The notes under the pieces: model-generated | Told to the model about the DNA's origin: nothing | Databases searched by the model: none | Seen by the model: the letters and a program-made list of their open reading frames with translations, nothing else | In this document: positions 11,793-22,455 of the stretch, piece after piece | Layout: every line of letters begins with the position of its first letter | Position numbering within the stretch: the stretch's first letter is position 1 | Source of the DNA: Aplectana chamaeleonis | Taxonomy: Eukaryota > Nematoda > Chromadorea > Rhabditida > Cosmocercidae | DNA: 64,000 bases | Direction of reading: 5' to 3' | NCBI GenBank assembly: GCA_029168955.1 | Contig: JAPDOI010000021.1 | Location: forward strand, 1,711,501 to 1,775,500 | Program-made: the position numbers and the translations under genes

Positions 11793-11898
11793 CTACGAAG
11801 CTGCCCCATCACCATGCAGGCGCTATGCTTAGCGGGTGCCACGAAGGAGAGGATGAGCGTTCAGCACAGCGCCTGCATGGTGGTGGGGCAGCTTCGAA
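11793..11898. repeat. Compact 106 bp inverted-repeat hairpin
   Basis: The left arm (about 11795-11835) carries GAAGCTGCCCCATCACCATG and the right arm (about 11858-11897) its near-perfect complement. The stem is about 40 bp with only a few mismatches and a loop of about 22 nt. Its size and shape resemble a small foldback element or a precursor hairpin. It is absent from the homologous repeat near 44283, so it is probably an insertion. Confidence 0.7.
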
Positions 11899-12799
11899 GA
11901 GGAGCCGATTGGGGCGCGTTATTCAGCGCCTTCACCACTGCTTCGTCTTCGTTTTTTTTTGCTTTGGATAGCTTTCTTTTTTTTCGATTTTTGTATTTAA
12001 GAGCATTTTCATTGTGAACGCTGTCGTTTTAGGAGCTATTGGGAGAAGATTCTACCCTCCGTCGTACTTTACTACTTTCCTTACAACATTCGTTTTTTTA
12101 CAACATTCGAACACCAAGCATTTTATTACTGGCGCTGTTCTTTCGGAGTAGTAATTCTACCTTCCGAAACGCGCATTAGTCTTTGGAAAATTCGGAAACG
12201 GACCTCATAATAGTGTTCAGCACCCAAATCTACCCCACTGAGCAAATTTTGGGTGAAGGCACATTTTCCACACTTTTCACAGACTGATAGCGTTTTGGAC
12301 CTGCACAAGTTTTCGGATGGGCGTTCATTTATACCATCTAGAGGGCTATGAACGCCTCTTAAAATTTTTCTAGGACTTTACCTAAAATCCTCCCAGGTGG
12401 GTTTTCGGTTGGGCGTTATTTGGGTCGCTGATCACAAATCTTTGGTTTATTTGTCGATTTTCCAAAGTTTTCGATTTGATCTAATAAACAAAATCTGGAC
12501 CCCTCGGTTTCGAATTTAAAGGTTCACTTTTTTTTCAAGCGCCTGGTCCCGCGCGGATCGGTCACGTGCGGGAGCAGGCGCTGATTCGAATTACATCATC
12601 AGCTGTTGTGAGCATTTTTCTACCTTTTTCTCAGTTTTCTTGCTTTTTTTTTAGTTCTTCCTTAGTTTTTCTTATTGTACTTTTTTATACAGGTTTTCTC
12701 GCAGCAGAGGGGGGGGGTTTGGGTGCAATCGCAGCTAGGAGGGGGATGATCACAGATGAGGCACAGCCTTCGGGCAACGAGAAGGAGATAAGGCTGCAT

Positions 12800-12890
12800 T
12801 CCATGTTTCTCTTTGGTGCTATATTCGTACTATTCAACGCCAGCGCGGGCGTTGAGTAGTATGAATATAGCACCAAAGAAAAACGTGATT
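12800..12890. repeat. Hairpin within foldback arm centred on GCCAGCGCGGGC
   Basis: TTCTCTTTGGTGCTATATTC on the left pairs with GAATATAGCACCAAAGAA on the right, closing on CAACGCC-AGCGC-GGGCGTTG. The stem is about 36 bp with a minimal loop. The mirror copy is at about 23465-23555 in the right arm. Confidence 0.85.
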
Positions 12891-13019
12891 CCATGTTTAA
12901 TCCATCAACAATTCCCTTAATATCCTTTGCTATCGTGATGGTGAAGATGTGCATAGCATTTGCTGGTTGGTAAAGTTAGGTCAACTTTTTTTCCATATGC
13001 ATTCTTGAAGAACTTTATG

Positions 13020-13205
13020 AGGATCACGACGCTTCCATAAAAACTATGTGATATACCTCGCCAAGAGCTGCACATCCTAGGATTTCGGCTTTTGTCCGCT
13101 TTCAGTGTGAGTTATGTGAACAAAGCTGAGATCCTAAGATGTGCAGCTTGTGACGAGGTTTTTATCATATATAGTTTTTATGGAAGCATCGTGATCCTTA
13201 TGAGT
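13020..13205. repeat. Second hairpin within foldback arm
   Basis: GGATCACGACGCTTCCATAA and AGCTGCACATCCTAGGAT on the left are complemented by AGATGTGCAGCT and TTATGGAAGCATCGTGATCC on the right, with a loop around 13100. Mirrored at about 23155-23340 in the right arm. Both halves carry insertions and deletions, so the stem is interrupted. Confidence 0.8.
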
Positions 13206-13384
13206 TTTTTTTAAGAATGAAGATCCAGTTCTGGCGCATGCAACTTGCGGACGCCAGATGGGATTCCTATTTGAGCGGCGCACATTTCCGCAAGTGATCG
13301 TAATGATCTGCGATGGACATCAGAAGCGCAATGGTTTGTTGCCTCCAAGTCGACTGATCCGAGCGAAATCTTTGTGCAAATTGT

Positions 13385-13785
13385 CTTACGCCAGCGCGGG
13401 CGTGACATTTAAGTATGAATACTTTCTACGCGCGTGCCATGCTTGCGTAGACTACGAATACTCCAGCGGCGACGCCATGGCGTAGCGGAAAAAATTGACC
13501 TCACTTTCCCAACCAGCGAATTCTGTGCTTACGTTCACCACCACGATAGCAGAGGAAACCACGGTATGAAAATTTGCGAATTGTCGAAAAAAATTGTATT
13601 GCGCCAGCGCGGGCGTGACATTTATGTATGAATACTTTCTACGCGCGTGCCATGCTTGCGTAGACTATGAATACTCCAGCGGCGACGCCATGGCGTAGCG
13701 GAAAAAAATTGACCTCACTTTCCCAACCAGCGAATTCTGTGCTTACGTTCACCACCACGATAGCAGAGGAAACCACGGTATCTCC
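13385..13785. repeat. Direct duplication of about 212 bp in the left arm
   Basis: The block running from the GCCAGCGCGGGCGTGACATT phrase through ATACTCCAGCGGCGACGCCA to CCACGATAGCAGAGGAAACC occurs twice in tandem (about 13385-13560 and 13600-13785). Only a handful of differences separate the copies. The right arm mirrors both copies, so the duplication predates or was copied with the inversion. Confidence 0.85.
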
Positions 13786-13890
13786 GAGTACTCCTTTTTT
13801 AATTCGTTCGCCTAAATTACCCCTGTTACCGCGGCGGGGGGAACTATAGTATCGCACAGTGTCACGCCCATTTTTCTGCACCGCCGCACG

Positions 13891-16475
13891 AACGAATACT
13901 ACAAAGATGGTGGCCGGCGAAGCCGGCCCATCGTTCGGCGCAGCCGAACAAAAACCAGATGGAGGGTGGCCGGCGAAGCCGGACGAATACTACACAGATG
14001 AGGGCCGGCGAAGCCGGCACATCGTTCGGCGAAGCCGAAGCAATACTACGTGGTTGAATGGAGGTGGGTCGGCGAAGCCGGCCCATCGTTTGGCGGAGCG
14101 AAACGAATACTACGCGTGGTGAATGGCGGTGGGTGGGCGAAGCCGGCCCATCGTTCGGCGAAGCCGAACGACTACTACATAAAGGTTGGCCGGCGAAGCC
14201 AGCCCATCGTTCGGCGGAGCCGAATGAATACTACGCGTGGTGAATGGAGGTGGGTCGGCGAAGCCGGCCCATCGTTCGGCGAAGCCGAAGGAATACTACG
14301 TGGTTGAATGGAGGTGGGTCGGCGAAGCCGGCCCATCGTTCGGCCAAGCCGAACGAATACTACACAAAGGGTGGCCGGCGAAGCCGGCCTATCGTTCGGC
14401 GAAGTCGAACGAATTCTTTACGGAGGGTAGCAGACGAAGCCGGCCCATCGTTCGGCGGAGCCGAATGAATACTTCGCGTGTTGAATGGAGGTGGGTCGGC
14501 GAAGCCGGACCATCGTTCGGCGAAGCCGAACGAATACTACGTGGTTGAATGGAGGTGGGTCGGCGAAGCCGGCCCATCGTCCGGCGAATCCGAACGAATA
14601 CTATGCGGAGGGTAGCAGGCGAAGCCGGCTCATCGTTTGGCGGAGATAAACGAATACTACGCGTGGTGAATGGAGGTGGGTCGGCGAAGCCGGCCCATCG
14701 TTCGGCGAAGTCGAACGAATACTTTACGAAGGGTGGCCGGCGAAGCCGGCCAATCGTTCGGCGGAGCCGAATGAATACTACGCGTGGTGAATGGAGGTGG
14801 GTCGGCGAAGCCGGCCCATCGTTCGGCGAAGCCCAACGAATACTACGCGTGGTGATTGGAGGTGGATCGGCGAAGCCGGCCCATCGTTTGGCGGAGCGAA
14901 ACGAATACTACGCGTGGTGAATGGAGGTGGGTCGGCGAAGCCGGCCCATCGTTCGGCGAAGTCGAAAGAATGCTATACGGAGGGTAGCAGGCGAAGCCGG
15001 CCCATCGTTTGGCCGAGCCAAACGAATACTACGCGTGGTGAACGGAGGTGGGTCGGCGAAGCCGGCCCATCGTTCGGCGAAGCCCAACGAATACTATACG
15101 GAGGGTAGCAGGCGAAGCCGGCCCATCGTTCGGCGAAGCCGAAGGAATACTACATACACCTTCATTCACCACGCGTAGTATTCGTTTGGCTCCGCCGAAC
15201 GATGGGCCGGCTTCGCCGGTCACCCTCCTTGTAGTATTCGTTCGGCTTCGCCAAAGGATGGGCCGGCTTCACCGACCCACCTTCAATCACCACGCGTAGT
15301 ATTCGTTCGACTTCGCGGAACGATGGGCCGGCTCCGCCGACCCACCTCCATTCAACACACGTAGTATTCGTTCGGCTTCGCCGAACGATGGGCCGGCTTC
15401 GCCGGTCACCCTTTGTGTAGTATTCGTTCGGCTCCGCCAAACGATGGGCCGGCTTCGCCTGCTACCCTCCGTATAGTATTCGTTCGGCTTCGCCGAACGA
15501 TGGGCCGGCTTCACCGACCCACCTCCAATCACAACGCGTAGTATTCGTTCGGCTTCGCCGAACGATGGGCCGGCTTCGCCGACCCACCTCCAATCACCAC
15601 GCGTAATATTCGTTGGGCTTCGCCGAACGATGGGCCGGCTCCGCCGACCCACCTCCATTCACCATGAGTAGTATTCATTCGGCTCCGCCGAACGATGGGC
15701 CGGCTTCGCCGACCCACCTTCATTCACCACGCGTAGTATTCGTTTGGCTCCGCCGAACGATGGGCCGGCTTCGCCGACCACCCTTCGTGTAGTATTCGTT
15801 CGGCTCCGCCGAACGAGGTGGGATCGCTTCGCCTGCTACCCTCCGTATAGTATTCGATTGGCTTCGCCGGGCTTGATGGGCCGGCTTCACCGACCCACCT
15901 CCAATCACCACGCGTAGTATTCGTTCGGCTTCGCCGAACGATGGGCCGGCTTCGCCGACCCACCTCCAATCACCACGCGTAATATTCGTTGGGCTTCGCC
16001 GAACGATGGGCCGGCTCCGCCGACCCACCTCCATTCACCATGAGTAGTATTCATTCGGCTCCGCCGAACGATGGGCCGGCTTCGCCGACCACCCTTCGTG
16101 TAGTATTCGTTCGGCTCCGCCGAACGGTGGGCCGGCTTCGCCTGCTACCCTCCGTATAGTATTCGTTTGGCTTCGCCGAACGATGGGCCGGCTTCACCGA
16201 CCCACCTCCAATCACCACGCGTAGTATTCGTTCGACTTCGCCGAACGATGGGCCGGCTTCGCAGACCCACCTCCATTCAATACACGTAGTATTCGTTCGG
16301 CTTCGCCGAACGATGGGCCGGCTTCGCCCACCCACCTCCATTCACCACGCGTAGTATTCGTTTGGCTCCGCCAAACGATGGGCCGGCTTCGCCTGCTACC
16401 CTCTGTATAGTATTCGTTCGGCTTCGCCGAACGATGGGCCGGCTTCGCCGACCCACCTCCATTCAACACACGTAC
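13891..16475. repeat. Hairpin satellite array 1 (GCGAAGC units)
   Basis: Units of about 55-65 bp, each containing two perfect short palindromes, CCGGCGAAGCCGG and TTCGGCGAAGCCGAA, separated by CCCATCG. They are linked by AATACTACGCGTGG-TGAATGGAGGTGGG or by a shorter AATACTATACGGAGGGTAGCAG-type joiner. Units run in + orientation to about 15165, then flip and run in - orientation to the end. Long open frames across it (GRRSRPIVRRS-like) reflect period and composition, not a demonstrated gene. Confidence 0.95.
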
Positions 16476-17039
16476 TCAGGTGAAACTAGTGGTCCAGAAT
16501 ATATCGAGAAGTTGTCGAGAATCGGTCGAGAATCGAGAAGTTGTTCAGAAAGTGGAGAGAAGTTGTCCAGAATTCTGGAAAAGTTGTCAAGAACTCAGGA
16601 GAAGGACATAGTTGATGAGAGTTCCGTGAGAATTCTGGACAACTTCTCTCCGAAACGAGAATGTGTCGAAAAGTTGTCGAGAATTCAGGACACATCGAAC
16701 TTGAGCAAGCTGGTTATTGTTTATAATTTATTCCACCGAACTCTTGAACATCACATTTCTATGGGATTTTCCATGTTTTCGAGTTTTGACATATCGGTTT
16801 TACCGGAAGATTGTAAATTGAAGTAACTAAATTTCAGAGTTTTCGCGATTCCAAGTACTGAACTTTCTTTTTATGATTCGTTACTGGAAAAATGAGATTT
16901 TAAATATCATTATTCAAAAAGTTGTTCTAGGCTTATCAAAATGACGTTGAGAATTAGGAATATTTAATCGAAAAAAATCTTAAGTGATTCAGTTCTGGCT
17001 TAAATATGAACCTCTTAACCTTGCAATAATTCTTTAGCA

Positions 17040-17270
17040 TTCTATTGGTGTACAGTGTCCTATCCCAATTGAGTTGCTCCTTCACCGCATGGATAGGTGT
17101 GACCCGAGCCTTGTGTTCGCACATGAGCGAGGCCAGTCTTCTTATCCTAGAGTATTAACAGGCACCACCACAGGTATCTGCTGACCCGTTACCGTTGACG
17201 AGGCGTCCCCTACCTGGGGTCCGCCCACTCTTGGCTACTCGAACCTCGTATGCCCAACTATGCCGGCTTT
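17040..17270. other. GC-rich structured block, unidentified
   Basis: A G+C-rich island in AT-rich surroundings, with self-complementary pieces such as GGCGTCCCCTACCTGGGGTC and GAGCCTTGTGTTCGCACATGAGCGAGGC. It might derive from a small structured RNA or the end of a retroelement. I could not match it to rRNA, tRNA, SL RNA or a named family. Confidence 0.3.
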
Positions 17271-17724
17271 TGTAATTATCGCTTATTCGTTTTTTTTCAG
17301 ATATAAGATTTATTTAAGAAATTCAATCGGAGTTTTCGAGCAATTTAATTACTAGTTTTCTAATATATTCCATTCATTCGAGAGATTAAACCAATCGTAT
17401 TCAATTTTTTCGCTTTTATTTTTCGAGTACTGTGTTCAACAGGAGAACCGAAAGATTTGATTTTTCGAATTTTAAACCATTTTCGGGTCACTACACTTGA
17501 TTATTCAGCCTGAAAAAAGTTCAAAATATTTATGATGTGTTAGATAGATTTTCCGAACATTCATTCCAATCGAATTCATAACGGGTATACAAATTTATTT
17601 ATTCCTTCGAGAGAAAAAACTGTGGATTCCTACTCGGATTTAGTCATTCATTCGAAAATTTGGGAAGGGCGTCATTCGAAAAATTCAAACATTCGGGAAT
17701 TTCAAAAACGCATTCTTGTTTATA

Positions 17725-17930
17725 TATAGTGGAGTCCACCGAGAGTGTCTCATTTACTTATCAATAAGAAGCGGTCGGCTGGGGATCAATGTGCATGAAT
17801 CCCATACTAACACGCTCGATACCGATTGAGCGAGGGCGGTTGTGCTGCTACGAGTTTCATGTTCATTGATCTCTAATCGACCGCTTCTCATTGATAAGTA
17901 AATGAGACACTCTTGGTGGACTCCACTATA
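17725..17930. mobile_element. 206 bp palindromic MITE with TATAGTGGAGTCCACC ends
   Basis: The left end TATAGTGGAGTCCACC and right end GGTGGACTCCACTATA are perfect complements. Complementarity continues inward through CTCATTTACTTATCAAT and GAAGCGGTCG, leaving a loop of about 100 nt. The TA at each end fits a Tc1/mariner-type TA duplication, but the flanks are too simple to prove it. Confidence 0.8.
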
Positions 17931-18014
17931 CGTAGCGTAGGTCTCAACGAGGAAAGTCGAATACTGTGTGAAAATGGCCACGCCTTGTTGAATGTTGAAT
18001 AGCATTATAGTTGT

Positions 18015-18720
18015 ACAATTTCGAAAAAAATGTCGAACAAACGAAAACTCAAAAAAAACATCGTTCGAAAAAGTTCGAAACAACGAAAAATTAAAAAAAT
18101 TCGAACGAACAAATTTCAAAAACCTTTCGAAATTTCGAAGTTGGAACGAACGAATTTCGAAACAAACTAAGCGAAATTTCGGATTTTTTTGAAGTTTGTT
18201 CGAAAAAATTCCAAACGAACAAATCTCGAAAATTTTTCGAAATTTCCTAGGTTGAACGAACGAATTTCGAATCTAATAGAAATTTTGATTTTTTTCGAAA
18301 GTCGTTCGAAATTTTGGATCTTTTCGAATTTCGTTCGATGTTTAGGATTTTTTCGATACTCAGAAGTTTCGGATCTTTTTTTTTCGAAACCGGTCTCAAC
18401 GATTTATTTACAACGCTCGGTCGGAGAATGAATATTCTACAAGTATTCGATTTCTACTCAAGTCGCGTTCGCTCACGCTCACGTCAACTCGGCCCGAGGA
18501 ATAAAGAAACAGCGTAACCTAGGGTTCGAGAAGCGTGTTCAAAGTCCAACGATTTTTTAGAAAAAATCGAAAAATCAGATCGCGAACGAATGAAAATCGA
18601 GAAGGAAATTCTTTTAACGAAATTGCGAACGAACGAAATTCGAAAAAAAAATTGTCCGAGGAAACATCGAACGAACGAAATTTGGAAAAAAAATCGTTCG
18701 ACATCATTACAAGGTCTAAA
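18015..18720. repeat. Dispersed TTCGAA-rich repeat, copy 2
   Basis: Same orientation and landmark order as 5005-5710, including TCGATTTCTACTCAAGTCGC. It lies in the core of the foldback, showing that the core was assembled from older genomic repeats. Confidence 0.65.
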
Positions 18721-19135
18721 AATAAGAGAATAATTACTGCTGCTGAATTCAGTGCTTACAAAGTTATCAAAAAAACTGACGCTTTTGATTCATTTAAGTC
18801 CTACAGATGTACTGAGATATCTCCTTTCGTAATCAAACCGCTTGTTTAGATATACATGTGTTCATATATATTCTTTTTCTTATTTACTTATTTTATTCTA
18901 AATTATTTCCTTGCGAAAATGTGACGGACTCTCCAGAGGAGAAATCAGGCGAAAAGCTGCTGTGGAGAATAAAACGAAAATTTGTCGAGAATAAGACGAG
19001 GAGTTGTCGAGAATGAGTCGAGGAGTTGTCGAGAATTTGGCGAAAAGTTGTCGAGAATTAGGCGAGAAGTTGTCCTGAATTCGTACGAATTCTGGACAAC
19101 TTCTCGCCGAATTCTCGACAACTTTTTTCGCCTGA

Positions 19136-22100
19136 GTAGTATTTGTTCGGCTTTGCCGAACGATGGGCCATCTTCGCCGACCCACCTCCAATCACCACGC
19201 GTAGTATTCGTTCGGCTTCGCCGAACGATGGGCCGGCTTCGCCTGCTACCCTCTGTATAGTATTCGTTCGGCTTCGCCGAACGATGGGCCGGCTTCGCCG
19301 ACCCACCTCCAATCACCACGCGTAGTACTCGTTGGGCTCCGCCGAATGATGGGCCGGCTCCGCCGACCCACCTCCAATCACCACGCGTAGTATTCGTTGG
19401 GCTTCGCCGAACGATGGGCCGGCTTCGCCGGCCACCCTTCGTGTAGTATTCGTTCGGCTTCGCCGAACGGTGGGTCGGCTTCGCCGGTCACCCTCCATGT
19501 AGTATTCGTTCGGCTTCGCCAAAGGATGGGCCGGCTTGGCCGACCCACCTCCATTCACCACGCGTAGTATTCGTTTGGCTCCGCCGAACGATGGGCCGGC
19601 TTCGCCGGTCACCCTCCTTGTAGTCCAAAGGATGGGCCGGCTTGGCCGACCCACCTCCATTCACCACGCGTAGTATTCGTTTGGCTCCGCTGAACGATGG
19701 GCCGGCTTCGCCTGCTACCCTCCGTATAAAATTCGTTCGGCATCGCCGAACGATGGGCCGGCTTCACCGACCCACCTTCATTCACCACGCGCAGTATTCG
19801 TTTGGCTCTGCCAAACGATGGGAAGGCTTCGCCGGTCACCCTCCATGTAGTATTCGTTCGGCTTAGCCGAAAGATGGGCCGGCTTCGCAGACCCACCTCC
19901 ATTTTCAACACTCGTAGTATTCGTTCGGCTTCGCCGAACGATGGACCGGCTTCGCCCACCCACCGCCATTCACCACGCGTAGAATTCGTTTCGCTCCGCC
20001 AAACGATGGGCCGGCTTCGCCTGCTACCCTCTGTATAGTATTCGTTCGGCTTCGCCGAACGATGGGGCGGCTTCGCTGACCCACCTCCATTCACCACGCG
20101 TAGTATTCGTTTGGCTCCGCCAAACGATGGGCCGGCTTCGCCTGCTACCCTCTGTATAGTATTCGTTCGGCTTCGCCAAACGATGGGCCGGCTTCGCCGG
20201 CCAACCTTTATGTAGTATTCGTTCGGCTCCGCCGAACGATGGGCCGGCTTCGCCGACCCACCTCCATTCACCACGCGTAGTATTCGTTTCGCTCCGCCAA
20301 ACGATGGGCCGGCTTCGCCGATCCACCTCCAATCACCACGCGCAGTATTCGTTTGGCTCTGCCAAACGATGGGAAGGCTTCGCCGGTCACCCTCCATGTA
20401 GTATTCGTTCGGCTTCGCCGAACGATGGGCCGGCTTCGCCGACCCACCTCCATACAACACACGTAGTATTCGTTCGGCTTCGCCGAACGATGGGCCGGCT
20501 TCGCCAACCCACCTCCATACAACACACGTTATTCGTTCGGCTTAGCCGAACGATGGGCCGGCTTCGCCAACCCACCTCCATACAACACACGTTATTCGTT
20601 CGGCTTCGCCGAACGATGGGCCGGCTTCGCCCATCCACCGCCATTCACAACGCGTAGAATTCGTTTAGCTCCGACGAACGATGGGCCGGCTTCGCCGACC
20701 CACCTCCTTTCAACACACGTAGTATTCGTTCGGCTTCGCCGAACGATGGGCTGGCTTCGCCGACCCACCTCCAATCACCACGCGTAGTATTCGTTCGGCT
20801 TCGCCGAACGATGGGCCGGCTTCGCCTGCTACCCTCTGCATAGTATTCGTTCGGCTTCGCCGAAAGATGGGCTGGCTTCGCCGGCCGAATTTATGTAGTA
20901 TTCGTTCGGCTTCGCCAAACGAAGTGCCGGCTTCGCCGATCCACCTCCAATCACCACGCGTAGTATTCGTTGGGCTTCGCCGAACGATGGGCCGGCTTCG
21001 CCGACCCACCTCCATTCACCACGCGTAGTATTCATTCGGCTCCGCCGAACGATGGGCCGGCTTCGCCTGCTACCCTCCGTATAGTATTCGTTCGGCTTCG
21101 CCGAACGATGGGCCGGCTTCGCCGACCCACCTCCATTCAACACACATAGTATTCGTTCGGCTTAGCCGAAAGATGGGCCGGCTTCGCAGACCCACCTCCA
21201 TTCAATACACGTAGTACTCGTTCGGCTTCGCGGAACGATGGGCCGGCTTCGCCCACCCACCTCCATTCACCACGCGTAGTATTCGTTTGGCTCCGCCAAA
21301 CGATGGGCCGGCTTTGCCAACCCACCTCCATACAACACACGGTATTCGTTCGGCTTAGCCGAACGATGGGCCGGCTTCGCCGACCCACCTCCATTCAACA
21401 CACGTAGTATTCGTTCGACTTAGCCGAAAGATGGGCCGGTTCGCAGACCCACCTCCATTTTCAACACTCGTAGTATTCGTTCGGCTTCGCCGAACGATGG
21501 GCCGGCTTCGCCGACCCACCTCCATTCACCACGCGTAGTATTCGTTTGGCTCCGCCGAACGATGGGCCGGCTTCGCCTGCTACCCTCCGTATAGTATTCG
21601 TTCGGCTTCGCCGAACGATGGGCCGGCTTCACCGACCCACCTCCAATCACCACGCGTAGTATTCGTTCGACTTCGCGGAACGATGGGAAGGCTTCGCCGG
21701 TCAACCTCAGTGTAGTATTCGTTCGGCTTCGCCGAACGATGGGCCGGCTTCGCCGACCCACCTCCATTCACCACGCGTAGTATTCGTTTGGCTCCGCCGA
21801 ACGATGGGAAGGCTTCGCCGGTCACCCTTCATGTAGTATTCGTTCGGCTTCGCCGAACGATGGGCCGGCTTCGCCGCCCCACCATACAACACACGTAGTA
21901 TTCGTTCGGCTTCGCCGAACGATGGGACGGCTTCGCCGACCCACCTCCATTCAACACACGTAGTATCCGTTCAGCTTCGCCGAACGATGGGCCGGCTTCG
22001 CCGACCCACCTCCAATCACCACGCGTAGTATTCGTTCGGCTTCGCCGAACGATGGGCCGGCTTCGCCCACCCAGCGCCATTCACCACGCGTGGAATTCGT

Positions 22101-22455
22101 TTCGCTCCGCCAAACGACGGGCCGGTTTCGCCTGCTACCCTTCGTATAGTATTCGTTCGGCTTCGCCGAACGATGGGCCGGCTTCGCCGACCCACCTCCA
22201 TTCAACACACGTAGTATCCGTTCAGCTTCGCCGAACGATGGGCCGGCTTCGCCGACCCACCTCCAATCACCACGCGTAGTATTCGTTTATCTCCGCCAAA
22301 CGATGGGCCGGCTTCGCCTGCTACCCTCCGCATAGTATTCGTTCGGATTCGCCGGACGATGGGCCGGCTTCGCCGACCCACCTCCATTCAACCACGTAGT
22401 ATTCCTTCGGCTTCGCCGAACGATGGGCCGGCTTCGCCGACCACCATCTTTGTAG
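19136..22455. repeat. Hairpin satellite array 2 (minus-oriented units)
   Basis: The same 55-65 bp units as array 1, here all in - orientation (AGTATTCGTTCGGCTTCGCC...). Units with the GCGTAGT...CACCTCCATTCACC joiner alternate irregularly with those carrying the TGCTACCCTCYGTATAGT joiner. Some units have lost one half, and GAA/TTC-loop stems have many paired changes that keep the palindrome (CGGC/GCCG against TGGC/GCCA). The array joins the right foldback arm at the mirror of the left junction. Confidence 0.95.

Larger units (their letters stand above)
12049..13890. repeat. Left arm of the giant foldback
   Basis: Reverse complement of 22456-24305. The arm contains smaller palindromes (12800-12890 and 13020-13205) and a direct duplication of about 212 bp (13385-13560 and 13600-13785). 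Three times it shows the motif GCCAGCGCGGGCGT (near 12838, 13390 and 13602). Near 12170-12480 it also carries pieces of the dispersed repeat family seen at 8 and 43 kb. Confidence 0.88.
16476..19135. other. Core (loop) of the giant foldback
   Basis: Largely non-palindromic sequence between the two satellite arrays. Its edges carry short repeats around AGAAGTTGTCGAGAATT (16490-16690 and 18960-19130), including CCAGAATTCTGGACAACTTC-type palindromes. Inside are a GC-rich structured block (17040-17270), a 206 bp MITE (17725-17930) and a TTCGAA-rich dispersed repeat (18015-18720). No transposase or other gene is recognisable, so the core offers no enzyme for mobility. Confidence 0.7.

Noticed and set aside
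17040..17270. Possible rRNA or spliced-leader RNA fragment
   Set aside because: G+C-rich and structured, but I could not match any conserved rRNA core or SL sequence, so it is left as unidentified.
13900..22400. Long open frames across the satellite with repeated GRRSRPIVRRS / GEAGPSFGEAERILR peptides, up to 283 codons
   Set aside because: They occur in several frames and on both strands, follow the repeat period and lack start context or homology. They are best explained by the composition of the units.
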